Program-made: the position numbers and the translations under genes
In this document: piece by piece, positions 18,974-28,553 of the stretch
Position numbering within the stretch: position 1 is the first letter of the stretch
Layout: each line of letters opens with the position of its first letter
Notes under the pieces: generated by a model
Told to the model about the DNA's origin: nothing
Database searches by the model: none
What the model saw: the letters and a program-made list of their open reading frames with translations, nothing else
Assembly: GCF_900114215.1 (NCBI RefSeq)
Contig: NZ_FOSG01000009.1
Coordinates: 62,001 to 126,000 of the forward strand
Length of the DNA: 64,000 nucleotides
Direction: 5' to 3'
Origin: Streptomyces mangrovi
GTDB taxonomy: Bacteria; Actinomycetota; Actinomycetes; Streptomycetales; Streptomycetaceae

Positions 18974-21900
18974 CGGCCGCCTCCCCGGTGCAGCCGGTCC
19001 AGCTCGCGCGCGACACGGCCGACGTGCGGCGGGCGCATACAGGAGAAGTGGTCGCCGGGCACGTCGACGATCTCGAGCTCACCCAGGCACAGTTCCCCCC
19101 AGAACTCCGTCATGTCCGCCCGCAGCCAGGGCAGGAAGCCGGTCGCCTCGTCCTCGCGCAGCAGGACGACATCGCCCGCGTACGGCATGGCCCGGTGCCG
19201 GGTGACCGCCGTCATGCTCGTGCGGTACAGGGAGTAGACCGCCTCCAGGTCCATCGGGAATCCGTCGCCCCCGCTCTCGCCGCCCCCGCCCCCGCTCTCG
19301 CCGTCGCCGCGTGCCGCGCGGCCGATCGCGGCGAGCCGCTCCCGCTGCGGCACCTTCCGCAGCGCGGCGAACCTGCGTGCCGCCTCCTCCACCACGAGGT
19401 CCCCGGTCAGGGAGTCCGGGGATCCGGAGGGCACCCGGCCGGGTGTGCGCTCCAGCACCGCCCGGAAGACGTGCGCGGTCGCGGCGTCGTCGGGATAGCC
19501 GAGCTCCTCGGTGTCGGCGTTCAGCAGCCGCGCGAAGACGTACTCCAGCACCAGTTCGTCCTCAATGGTGTGGGGCAGTGCGTAACTGCTCACGATGGTC
19601 AGGTTCTCCACCAGCGCCCCCGACTCGGCCAGCTGCCGGGCGACCTCCGTGGCCAGCAGCCCGCCCATGCAGTAGCCGACGACCTGGAAGCGGGTGTGCC
19701 CGGTCTCCAGCAGGCAGCGCGTGTAGTGGGCCGCACGCCGCACGATGAGGTCCTCGGGATCCTCCCGCGCGTACGGCTCGTGCGCGGGGACGGCGAGCCC
19801 CACCAGCGGGCCCGGTCCGTCCAGCAGCGGTATCAGCGGCCGGTAGGCGGCCAGCGTGCCCATCCCGTCGTGGACCAGCACGCGCATCGCCGCGTCCCCG
19901 GCTCCCTCCGGTCCCTCCGCGCCGGACCCGGAGGGACCGGCGCCGCCGAGCGGGACCAGCGGCGAGTCGGCCGGGCCGTCCCCGCCGGCGCCTTCGGTGT
20001 GCTCGCGGGAGTCGCGCAGGAACTCCGCCAGGGCGGCCACCGTCGGACGGCTCAGCACGGCGCGCAGCACCGTGTCGTACAGCAGCCCGGCCGCCTCGGG
20101 GATCTCCTCGCGGACACGCCCCGCCAGCCGCGCCACCAGCAGCGAGTCCCCGCCCAGCCGGTAGAAGTCGTCGTCGCGCCCCACCCGGGGCAGCCGCAGC
20201 AGGTCGGCCCACACGGCGGCGACGCGCCGCTCCAGGTCGTCCAGGTGCTCCGCTCCGCCGGGCAGTTCGGTGCCGTCGGGGGCGCGGTGCCGTTGTGCCC
20301 AGCCGCGCAGCACCGCGGTGTCGGTCTTGCCGTTGGCGGTCAGCGGCAGGTCGTCGAGGAGTTCGAGCCGTGCGGGCAGCATGTACTCCGGGACGCGCCG
20401 GGCGGCGTGCTCCAGCACGTCCTCGGGGCGCACGGGGATCCGGTCCGCCTTGAAACGGGCCGCGAAGACGCGCTGCCCCAGCGGTGCCGTCACGCCGTCG
20501 GCGTGCGGCAGTTCCAGGACGGTGTCCGCGCCGGCCTCCCGGAGCAGGCGCCGCCACTGCCCGGAGTCGAGGAAGGTCTGGTCCCGCCCCCGGCGCAGGT
20601 CCTCGTAGTCCCACTTGGCCGGATCCCTGTCGGGCATCATGAACTCCATCGAGGTCATGATCTGCACGTTCTCCCGCGTGGTCTCGATGAAGACCAGCCA
20701 CCCCCCGGGAGCCAGCAGTTCGCGCAGCCGCGCCAGGACGGTGCCCACATGCCGGGCGTTGTGCAGGACGTTGGCGCACAGCACCACGTCCTGCGAGTTC
20801 GGGAGCCGGCCCTGCTCCCGCGCGTCGCCGTTGATGTCGAACAGGCCGTAGTCGACACGGTCGCCGAAACGTCGCCGGGCCTCGCCCAGGAAGAACTGCG
20901 ACACGTCGGTGAAGAGGTAGCGCACATCGGTGTCGGCGATCTCCGGGACGAGCACGGTGCTGGTCCCGCCGACGCCCGCGCCCACCTCCAGCAGCCGCAG
21001 TGGCCCCTCGTGCGACGCGGCCAGCTCGCGGACCAGCCCGACGACGGCGTGGTTGACGTAGCGGCTGAGGACGTTGTCGCGGTAGGCGGCGTAGGAGAGG
21101 TCCAGCCCTCCCTCGGGGAAGAGCAGCGGCAGCGGATCGATCTCGTCGCGCAGCAGTTCGGGCAGTCGCTCGGCGCAGGTGCGGAAGTAGCCGATGAGGT
21201 CGGCCTTGTACCACTCCTCGCGCTGGAGCGCGTCCACCTCGCGCCACGCCGCGTCCAGGTCCTCCCCGCCGACGGGCCCGGCCGCCGCGTAGGCGTCGCC
21301 GTGGCGGGTGAGCAGGCCCTCCTCGGTGAGGGACTTCAGCCAGCGGCGCACCAGCCGGTGGTGGCAGGGCGCCGCCGCCGTCGCCTCCAGCACCTCGGGC
21401 ACGGTGTGGCGGTCGCCGGGCGACCGGAACAGGCCCTGCCGGTTGAAGGCGTGCAGCATGGCCAGCAGGCCGGCCCGGTCCAGCCGCCGCATGAACTCCG
21501 CCAGCTCGGCGGGGTCGACGTCCCGGACCGCGGCGTCCCCGCGGGCCGAGGCCGCCGCCAGGAACCGCTCGGTGCCGCGGTCCGGTACCGGCCGCGCCCC
21601 GGTGGCCAGCCGGGCGTACGCCAGCAGGCGGCGCTCCAGCGGCCCGTCGCCGTCGACCAGCGCGTGGGCCGACACCACGGCCGGGTGGGAGGAGAGGGCC
21701 GCCTCGGTCTCGGCCAGCTCGATCCGGTGACCCCGGATCTTGACCTGGCGGTCCTGCCGGCCGAGGAACTCGATGACGCCGTCATCGCCGTACACCCCCC
21801 TGTCCCCGGTGCGGTACAGCCGCTCACCGGTGCGGGGGTGGTGCACGAACCGCTCGGCGGTCCTCTCCGCGTCGCCCAGGTATCCCAGGGCGAGGCCGGC

Positions 21901-24549
21901 CCCGCCGATGTACAGCTCGCCGGGCACGTGCTCCGGGCAGGGCCGCAGCCACGGGTCCAGGACGTGGAAGGTCTGGTTGGCCAGCGGCTTGCCGTACGGG
22001 ATGCTGCGCCAGGCCGGATCCACCTCGCCGACGGGGTGGGCGATGGACCACACGGCCGCCTCGGTCGCGCCGCCGAGACTCACCGGCCGCAGGCCGGGCA
22101 GGCGGCGGCGGACCCGGTCGGGCAGGGTCACGGGGATCCAGTCGCCGCTGAGCAGGGCCAGCCGCAGTGCGTCCAGACCGGCGACGGGCTCGACGGCGAG
22201 GTAGTCCTCCAGCAACTGGAGCTGGGCGGGGACGGAGTTCCACACGGTCACCCGGTGCTCGGCGAGCAGCTGCGCCCAGTGCGAGGGGTCGGCGCGCCGC
22301 TCCGGGTCGGGCAGCACGAGGGTGCCGCCGGCGCCCAGCACGCCGAACACGTCGTACACCGACAGGTCGAAGCCCATGCCCGCCAGGCCGAGCACACGGT
22401 CCTCCGCGGTGACGTCGAACCGCCGGTTGACGTCCCGCAGCGTGTTGAGGGCCGCCCGGTGCGAGACCATCACCCCCTTGGGCGCACCGGTCGATCCGGA
22501 GGTGTAGACGACGTACGCCAGGTCGTCCGGGCCGGCGGGCGGGGCCCCGGCGCCTTCGCCGTCCCGTCCGCGGACGTCGAGTGTGTCCACCGCGACGGCG
22601 TGCCGACCGCAGTCGTCCACCGGCAGGGACCACGACTGGACCAGCACGTGGCGGACCGCGGCGTCGTCGAGGATCCGGTCGCGGCGCAGCCGCGGCTGGG
22701 AGGCGTCGAGCGGCAGGTAGGCGCAGCCGGCCAGCAGGGTTCCCAGGGCCCCGGCCACCTGTTCCCAGCCCTTGTCCATGACCAGGCCGACCACCTCCCC
22801 GGGCGTGCACCCGGCCTCCCGCAGCCGTGCGGCCACCGCCTCCGCCCGGTCGAGCAGTTCGCCGTAACTCAGGGTCCGCCCGCGGGAGACGACCGCCGGC
22901 CGGTCGGGGTACGCCCGCGCGGCGGCCACCAGGTCGTCGTGGAGCAGCGCGTCCGGCAGGGGGGCCGCGGTGTCGTTCGCCGCGTCCCGGCGCCGCTGCT
23001 GATCCTGCGGCAGCGGGACCGGGGAGGGCTCCTCCCAGACGGCCGCGTCGTCGCCCAGCCGGCGCAGCAGTGCCACCAGCGCGTCGAACATCTCCTCCGC
23101 CACGCCCGGGAGCAGGACCCCCTCGCGCACGTCCCAGCGCAGGTCCAGGCAGCCGTCCGACTCCACCGCCTGCGCGTCGATCCACACCTGCGGCGTCTGG
23201 CTGATCCCGTGGACGGGGCGCTCGGCCGGGTCGTCCTGCGCGGCGGCCTCCCCGGAGCCGCCGGCGTCCCCGGCGGCCCCGAGGGTACTGGTGAAGACCA
23301 CGGGCAGCAGCGCCGCGGCGGATCCGCGCCGCCGCGCCAGCTCCCGCATCACCTCCACCCCGCTGTGGAGCCGGTGGTCCATGTCCTCCCACATCCGCTG
23401 CTGCAGCGCGCGGGCGCGCTCCCCGAACGGCGAGAGGGGGGCGGTGTCCACCGCCAGCGGGCTGACGGTGGTGAAGTCGCCGACGAGCCGGTCCACCTGC
23501 GGGTGCAGCGGCTCCCGGTTGAGCAGGGTGAGGTTGAGGCAGAACCGCGGCTTCGCGCTCCACCGGCCGATCACCTCGGCGAGCGCGGCCAGTACCGTCG
23601 CGGACGGTGTGAGGTTCCACCGGGCGGAGGCCCGGCGGACCGCCTGCCACTGCTCCGGGGAGAGGGCCGAGGACAGCCGGTGAAAGCGCCCGGGCAGGTA
23701 CTCGGCCCCCTCGCGCACGGGGAGTTCCGGGGCGGTGGGCAGCTCGTCCAGCCGGCGTGTCCAGTACTGGCGGTCACGCTCGTAGGCGGGGCTCTCCCGG
23801 CGGCGCGCGGCCGCGCTCAGGTAGTCGCGGAAGGTGATGTCGAGCGGGGGCGGCGTCAGGCCGTCGTAGAGCATCCGCAGCTCGCGCATCAGCGTCCGCA
23901 CGCTGAGGTAGTCCGCGATCAGGAAGTCGACCGACACGTGCAGCACCGCGCAGGCGTCGGTCAGGGTCACGCGCAGCGCGAACAGCGGCCACCGCTCGGG
24001 GTCGTGGACGCTGTGGTCCATCGCGGCACGCACCTCGGCCCTGGCCCTGTGGGCTTCCGCGGGGGAGGCGCCGCGTACGTCCGTCACCTCGATCCGGTAG
24101 TCGGGCACCTCCGGGAGGACCCGTTGGTGGCCGTCCAGGGAGATCACCGCGCGCAGCATGTCGTGCCGCTCGACGAGCCGGTTCCAGGCCGACTCCAGCC
24201 GTGCGGGGTCGAGTTCGGCGTACTCCATCTCCGCGTAGACCTGGCAGCCCACCCCTCCGTAGGCGAAGGCCTCGCGCCGGCCCAGCAGGTACGCGGACTG
24301 CACGTCGGTGAGGGGGAACGGGTCGTACCGGTGCTCAAGATCGCGGACGACCGGCGGCGACTCCGCCCGCAGGCACGCCAGGACGGCCTCCTTGCGGGCG
24401 GCCAGCGCCTCGCGCCACTCGTCGGTGAGAACGCCGCGGGGGGCCCTGAACCTCAGCCGTCCCCCGTCCTCCCACAACTGGACTCCGCGTTCGCGCAGAT
24501 CCGCCACCAGGGTCTCCGGTGTACGGGCAGTGTCTGCTGACAGGGTCAC
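18970..24549 (-). CDS. NRPS2: docking-Cy-A(MT)-PCP-TE (PchF-like)
   Basis: A 1859-residue synthetase. Residues 1-62 resemble a TubC-type docking domain. The cyclisation domain (about 75-500) has the Cy motif DFLIADYLS. The A domain follows, with pocket residues reading DLYNLSLVWK, one change from the cysteine code. A methyltransferase is inserted before A9 (LLEVGAGVGGTS, about residues 1150-1330). The carrier domain has LGGDSLL, and a thioesterase ends the protein. It should add and cyclise a second cysteine, N-methylate it after reduction, and release the product. The thioesterase elbow reads GYCMGG, with Cys instead of Ser. GTG 24549 overlaps NRPS1 as GTGA. Confidence 0.94.
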   Translation of the reverse strand: MTLSADTARTPETLVADLRERGVQLWEDGGRLRFRAPRGVLTDEWREALAARKEAVLACLRAESPPVVRDLEHRYDPFPLTDVQSAYLLGRREAFAYGGVGCQVYAEMEYAELDPARLESAWNRLVERHDMLRAVISLDGHQRVLPEVPDYRIEVTDVRGASPAEAHRARAEVRAAMDHSVHDPERWPLFALRVTLTDACAVLHVSVDFLIADYLSVRTLMRELRMLYDGLTPPPLDITFRDYLSAAARRRESPAYERDRQYWTRRLDELPTAPELPVREGAEYLPGRFHRLSSALSPEQWQAVRRASARWNLTPSATVLAALAEVIGRWSAKPRFCLNLTLLNREPLHPQVDRLVGDFTTVSPLAVDTAPLSPFGERARALQQRMWEDMDHRLHSGVEVMRELARRRGSAAALLPVVFTSTLGAAGDAGGSGEAAAQDDPAERPVHGISQTPQVWIDAQAVESDGCLDLRWDVREGVLLPGVAEEMFDALVALLRRLGDDAAVWEEPSPVPLPQDQQRRRDAANDTAAPLPDALLHDDLVAAARAYPDRPAVVSRGRTLSYGELLDRAEAVAARLREAGCTPGEVVGLVMDKGWEQVAGALGTLLAGCAYLPLDASQPRLRRDRILDDAAVRHVLVQSWSLPVDDCGRHAVAVDTLDVRGRDGEGAGAPPAGPDDLAYVVYTSGSTGAPKGVMVSHRAALNTLRDVNRRFDVTAEDRVLGLAGMGFDLSVYDVFGVLGAGGTLVLPDPERRADPSHWAQLLAEHRVTVWNSVPAQLQLLEDYLAVEPVAGLDALRLALLSGDWIPVTLPDRVRRRLPGLRPVSLGGATEAAVWSIAHPVGEVDPAWRSIPYGKPLANQTFHVLDPWLRPCPEHVPGELYIGGAGLALGYLGDAERTAERFVHHPRTGERLYRTGDRGVYGDDGVIEFLGRQDRQVKIRGHRIELAETEAALSSHPAVVSAHALVDGDGPLERRLLAYARLATGARPVPDRGTERFLAAASARGDAAVRDVDPAELAEFMRRLDRAGLLAMLHAFNRQGLFRSPGDRHTVPEVLEATAAAPCHHRLVRRWLKSLTEEGLLTRHGDAYAAAGPVGGEDLDAAWREVDALQREEWYKADLIGYFRTCAERLPELLRDEIDPLPLLFPEGGLDLSYAAYRDNVLSRYVNHAVVGLVRELAASHEGPLRLLEVGAGVGGTSTVLVPEIADTDVRYLFTDVSQFFLGEARRRFGDRVDYGLFDINGDAREQGRLPNSQDVVLCANVLHNARHVGTVLARLRELLAPGGWLVFIETTRENVQIMTSMEFMMPDRDPAKWDYEDLRRGRDQTFLDSGQWRRLLREAGADTVLELPHADGVTAPLGQRVFAARFKADRIPVRPEDVLEHAARRVPEYMLPARLELLDDLPLTANGKTDTAVLRGWAQRHRAPDGTELPGGAEHLDDLERRVAAVWADLLRLPRVGRDDDFYRLGGDSLLVARLAGRVREEIPEAAGLLYDTVLRAVLSRPTVAALAEFLRDSREHTEGAGGDGPADSPLVPLGGAGPSGSGAEGPEGAGDAAMRVLVHDGMGTLAAYRPLIPLLDGPGPLVGLAVPAHEPYAREDPEDLIVRRAAHYTRCLLETGHTRFQVVGYCMGGLLATEVARQLAESGALVENLTIVSSYALPHTIEDELVLEYVFARLLNADTEELGYPDDAATAHVFRAVLERTPGRVPSGSPDSLTGDLVVEEAARRFAALRKVPQRERLAAIGRAARGDGESGGGGGESGGDGFPMDLEAVYSLYRTSMTAVTRHRAMPYAGDVVLLREDEATGFLPWLRADMTEFWGELCLGELEIVDVPGDHFSCMRPPHVGRVARELDRLHRGGGR

Positions 24550-27500
24550 AGGGAGCCCTCCTCGAAGCTGTCGATCAGTGCGGCGGTCTCGGCGACGGTC
24601 GGAGCCGAGAAGAGTTGCCGGAGAGTGACCTCGACGCCGTGGCGCTCACGCAGCGCCTGGGCCATGCGGGTGGCGATGAGGCTGTCGCCGCCGAGGGAGA
24701 AGAAGTTGTCGTCCCGGTGGATGCCGGAGACGTTCAGCAGTTCCTCCCACACGGCCGCCACGGCCTCCTCGGCGGGACCCCGCGGCGGCTGCGAACCGCC
24801 GCCGGACCGCTCCTCGGAGAACAGGTCGGCCACCGTCCGCCGGTCGATCTTGCCGTTGGGGGTCAGCGGCATGGCGTCCAGGACGAGGCAGACCTGCGGG
24901 ATGGCGTAGGAGGGCAGCCTCTGGGCGAGGAAGTCCTCCAGGTCCTCGAGCACTGAGTCGTCCCCGGCCGCCTCCGGGTCCGGGGTGACGGCGGCTGCGA
25001 GTTGGTGGGTGTGGGGGGTTTTGAGGGCGGTGGCGGTGGTGATGTGGGGGTGTTGGGTGAGGGCGGTTTCGATTTCGCCGAGTTCGATGCGGTGGCCGTT
25101 GATCTTGATTTGGTGGTCGGTGCGGCCGAGGAATTCGAGGGTGCCGTCGGGCCAGTAGCGTCCGAGGTCTCCGGTGCGGTACCAGCGGGTGTGGTGGGTG
25201 TGGGGGAATTTGCGGTCGGTGGTGTGGGGGTCGTTGTGGTAGCCGAGGGCGAGGCTGTGGCCGCCGATCCACAGTTCGCCGGGGACCCAGTCGGGGGCGT
25301 CGTGTCCGTGGTGGTTGACGACGCGGTAGTGCTGGTTGCGCAGGGGGCGGCCGTAGGGGATGGAGGTCCAGTGCGGGGGGATGGTGGTGATGTGGTGGTG
25401 GTTGGACCAGATGCCGGCTTCGGTGGCGCCGCCGAGGGCGATGAGGGTGCAGTGGGGGAGGTGGTGGGTGAGGCGGGGGTGGAGGTCGAGGGGGATCCAG
25501 TCGCCGGAGACGAGGGCGAGGCGGAGGGTGGGGGGTAGGGGGTGGTCGTCGGTGGTGGTGGTCAGGAGCATGTCCAGCAGGGCTGGGACGGTGTTCCAGA
25601 TGGTGGGGTGGTGGGTGTGGGCGAGGTGGTGCCAGTGGTCGGGGTCGGTGCGGTGGTCGTGGTGGGGGAGGATGAGGGTGCCGCCGGCGGTGAGCAGGCC
25701 GAAGGTGTCGTAGACGGAGAGATCGAAGTCCAGGGCGGACAGGGCCAGGACGCGGTCGTCGGCGGTGACGTGGCAGCGGTCGTTGAGGTCGGTGATGGTG
25801 TTCATGGCGGCGCGGTGGGAGACGGCCACGCCCTTGGGTTCGCCGGTGGATCCCGATGTGAAGATCACATAGGCCAGGGTGTCGGGGTCCTGGGGCAGGG
25901 GTGCGTCCAGCGGGGCGGAGGCGGCGCAGTCGGCCAGGGGCACCGTCGCCGGTTCTCCGGGCTGTTCGTCCGCGGTCTCTCCCGTCAGCACGGTGCGTAC
26001 TCCGGCGCGTTGGTAGATCCGTTTGCGGCGTTCGGGTGGCTGGTCGACGCCGACGGGGACGTAGGCGGCTCCGGCGGCCAGGATGCCGAGGACGGCGGCG
26101 ATCTGGTCGGGTCCCTTGGGGAGGGTGACGGCGATCGGTTCGCCCGGGGTGGTGCCGCGGTCCAGCAGGGTTGTGGCGATGCGCAGGGCCTGGTCGGCGA
26201 GGTCGTGGTAGGTGGTGTGGCCGTCGGGGGTGAGCAGGGCGGTGCGGTGGGGGGTGCGGGCGGCGTGGGTGAAGAAGCCGTCGTGCAGGAGGGTGTCGGG
26301 CAGGGGGCCGGTGGTGTCGTTGGCGGTGGCGCGGACGAGGCGCTGCTCGGGTGGGAGCAGTGGGGGCAGGGGGGTGTTCCAGTCGTGGTCGCCGAGGTGG
26401 TCGAGCAGGCGGGTGTAGGTGGTGAACATGGCGTCCAGGACGCCGGGCGGGAAGAGTTCCTCGACCGCGTCCCACACCAGCAGCAGGCCGCCGTCCTGCT
26501 CGATCACCTGGTGGTCCAGCCACACCTGCGGCGTCTGCGACAGCATCCAGCCGAGCCGGCCGAACGCCTCCTGCGTCTCCTGGCCGACCAGGTCGCCCAT
26601 GCCGACGGCGCTGGTGAACACCACCGAGGGAGGAGGGGCCCCGTCCGTGCGCGACCGCGCCAGATCGCGGAGGACCTCCACCCCGGTGTACTCGGAATGG
26701 GCCATGTCGGATCGCAGGCGGGCCTGTAGTTCCAGTGCCCGCTGCCCGAACCCGGTCTCGGAGTCCAGGTCCACCTCCAGCGGTACGAGGTTGGTGAAGT
26801 CCGCCACCAGGTGCTCGACGTGGGGGTCCAGCACGGAGCGGTCGAACAGCGGGACGTTCAGCAGGAAGCGCGGTTCCGTGCTCCAGGCGCCGAGGACCTC
26901 GGCGTAGGCCGTCGCCAGCAGCACGGGGACGGTGACCCCGTGTCGGCGCGCGAGTTCCTCCAGCGCGGCCCGCTCCCGTGCGTCCAGCCGGTGGTCGCGC
27001 CGGACGAAGCGCGGAGCCGCGATCGACGAGGGCTCGACGGAGACCGGGAGCTGGGGACCGCCGGGCAGATCGGGGAGGCGGGCGTGCCAGTACTCCCGGG
27101 CCCGTTCCCGGTCGGCGCTGCGCCGGTCCTCCACCCGGGCGAGGTAGGTGGGGAAACCGTAGCCGAGTTCCGGCAGCCCGGCCCGGTCGGCGTCCCCGCC
27201 CGCCCGGTAGATGCGCGACAGGTCGCGGAAGAGGATCTGGATGCTGAGCACGTCCGCCACCAGCAGGTCCACGTTGACGTGCATGCGGTGGCGGTCCCCG
27301 GGCAGCAGCGACAGCCGCACGTCGAACACCACACCGCCGTCGACGTCCAGACGGCGGTGCGCGAGGCGCTCCCGCTCCTCGGCCAGATGGCGTTCCACCT
27401 CGGCCTCGCCGGCTCCGCGCAGGTCGTGCACCGTGAGGCCGGGCCAGGCGGGATCCTCCGGCACCTGCTGGGTCCCGTCGTCCAGGAACCTGGCCCGCAG

Positions 27501-28490
27501 CATCGCGTGGCGGCGCATCAGCTCCCGTACGGAACCCTCCAGGAGCCCGGGGTCCACCGGGGCGCGCGGGTCGCCGTCGAACTCCACGTAGAAGTGGCAT
27601 GCCACGCCACCGAGCACCTGGTCGTCGCGTCGTCCGATCCAGTACGCGTGCTGCACGGGTGTCAGGGCGAAGGGCTCGCTCTCGTCGACCGCCGACCCGT
27701 CCGCCGGCCGGCCGGCCTCCCCGCCGGCCGGCCGTTCGCGCCGATCGGTGACCAGCTTCCACCAGGCGGCGAGAACAGGACGCTCGGCGAAGTCGGCGAA
27801 CTTCAGCGACAGGGAGTCGAGTTGCCACTGGTTGACGAGCTGCATGAGCCGGATGGAGTCCAGCCCGTGGTAGACGAGGTCGTCCTCGTCGCCGATGGCG
27901 GAGGGGGTGACGCCCACGGAGCGCGCGACGTCCTCGCGCATCGACTCCAGGGTCAGCGCGGGCAGGCCGCCTGACCGCGGGGCCGGCGCCCCGGCGGGAA
28001 CGGGACGCCCGGCGGCGTCGCCGACGTCGGTGGTGCCGGTGGTGCCGGTGGTGCCGGTGGAGGAGGAGCCGGAGGGCCGGGCGGGGTCCACCGCGTCGTG
28101 GCGGTGGAGCAGTTCGAGTTCACCGGACCGGTAGCGACGCAGCACCTCCCGCCGCCGTGCGGAAGCGTTCGCCGGTTCCCCTCCGGCCGGCGCGGCGAGT
28201 GCCCCTGCGCGGACCAGACCCACGGTCTCCGGTGCCAGTCCGCACTCGGCCACCATGGTCCTGACCGCGGCACGTGTGCACGTCGCCCAGTCGCGCTCCT
28301 CGAGCCCGGGGCCGGCCTCCAGCAGGAGCGTGAGGCCGCCTCCGTGGTGTGTCCGCAGCGCGCAGACGGCGCCGACCGTGTCCGTGCAGGCCCGCACCGC
28401 GTTTTCGGCCCGTTCCAGTTCCAGGACATCGGGCCGACTGCCGTGCAGGGTTTCCGTCGCATCTTTTCCAAGGGGGAGTCCGTCCGGCAT
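24546..28490 (-). CDS. NRPS1: ArCP-Cy-A-PCP (PchE-like) with extra N-terminal region
   Basis: About 1314 residues. The aryl carrier domain (about 180-250) has HGLDSIRLM with the phosphopantetheine Ser near residue 212. The Cy domain (275-700) has DLLVADVLS. The A domain (715-1190) gives the exact cysteine code DLYNLSLIWK, and the last carrier has LGGDSLI. It should accept the aryl starter, add cysteine and cyclise it to a thiazoline. There is no epimerase insertion, unlike PchE of P. aeruginosa. Residues 20-135 resemble the C-terminal subdomain of an acyl-AMP ligase without its catalytic lysine. The A-domain DNA is compositionally odd. Start uncertain: no clear ribosome site before ATG 28490; TTG 28526 is in frame. 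Confidence 0.93.
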   Translation of the reverse strand: MPDGLPLGKDATETLHGSRPDVLELERAENAVRACTDTVGAVCALRTHHGGGLTLLLEAGPGLEERDWATCTRAAVRTMVAECGLAPETVGLVRAGALAAPAGGEPANASARRREVLRRYRSGELELLHRHDAVDPARPSGSSSTGTTGTTGTTDVGDAAGRPVPAGAPAPRSGGLPALTLESMREDVARSVGVTPSAIGDEDDLVYHGLDSIRLMQLVNQWQLDSLSLKFADFAERPVLAAWWKLVTDRRERPAGGEAGRPADGSAVDESEPFALTPVQHAYWIGRRDDQVLGGVACHFYVEFDGDPRAPVDPGLLEGSVRELMRRHAMLRARFLDDGTQQVPEDPAWPGLTVHDLRGAGEAEVERHLAEERERLAHRRLDVDGGVVFDVRLSLLPGDRHRMHVNVDLLVADVLSIQILFRDLSRIYRAGGDADRAGLPELGYGFPTYLARVEDRRSADRERAREYWHARLPDLPGGPQLPVSVEPSSIAAPRFVRRDHRLDARERAALEELARRHGVTVPVLLATAYAEVLGAWSTEPRFLLNVPLFDRSVLDPHVEHLVADFTNLVPLEVDLDSETGFGQRALELQARLRSDMAHSEYTGVEVLRDLARSRTDGAPPPSVVFTSAVGMGDLVGQETQEAFGRLGWMLSQTPQVWLDHQVIEQDGGLLLVWDAVEELFPPGVLDAMFTTYTRLLDHLGDHDWNTPLPPLLPPEQRLVRATANDTTGPLPDTLLHDGFFTHAARTPHRTALLTPDGHTTYHDLADQALRIATTLLDRGTTPGEPIAVTLPKGPDQIAAVLGILAAGAAYVPVGVDQPPERRKRIYQRAGVRTVLTGETADEQPGEPATVPLADCAASAPLDAPLPQDPDTLAYVIFTSGSTGEPKGVAVSHRAAMNTITDLNDRCHVTADDRVLALSALDFDLSVYDTFGLLTAGGTLILPHHDHRTDPDHWHHLAHTHHPTIWNTVPALLDMLLTTTTDDHPLPPTLRLALVSGDWIPLDLHPRLTHHLPHCTLIALGGATEAGIWSNHHHITTIPPHWTSIPYGRPLRNQHYRVVNHHGHDAPDWVPGELWIGGHSLALGYHNDPHTTDRKFPHTHHTRWYRTGDLGRYWPDGTLEFLGRTDHQIKINGHRIELGEIETALTQHPHITTATALKTPHTHQLAAAVTPDPEAAGDDSVLEDLEDFLAQRLPSYAIPQVCLVLDAMPLTPNGKIDRRTVADLFSEERSGGGSQPPRGPAEEAVAAVWEELLNVSGIHRDDNFFSLGGDSLIATRMAQALRERHGVEVTLRQLFSAPTVAETAALIDSFEEGSL

Positions 28491-28553
28491 GCGGTTTACG
28501 TTGGCATAGCGAGGAGCCTCTTTCAATACGGCGCAAAAGTCTCACCGGAAGGC

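Noticed and set aside
18580..24540. A nearly 2000-codon open frame on the plus strand opposite NRPS2
   Set aside because: It is the antisense shadow of a gene with clear NRPS domains; the antisense protein has Arg/Gly/Ala-rich low-information sequence, as expected in high-GC DNA.
25000..26430. GGTGG-rich repeats as a satellite or G-quadruplex array
   Set aside because: The stretch is in-frame A-domain coding sequence with all core motifs; the pattern comes from CAC/CCC-rich codons.
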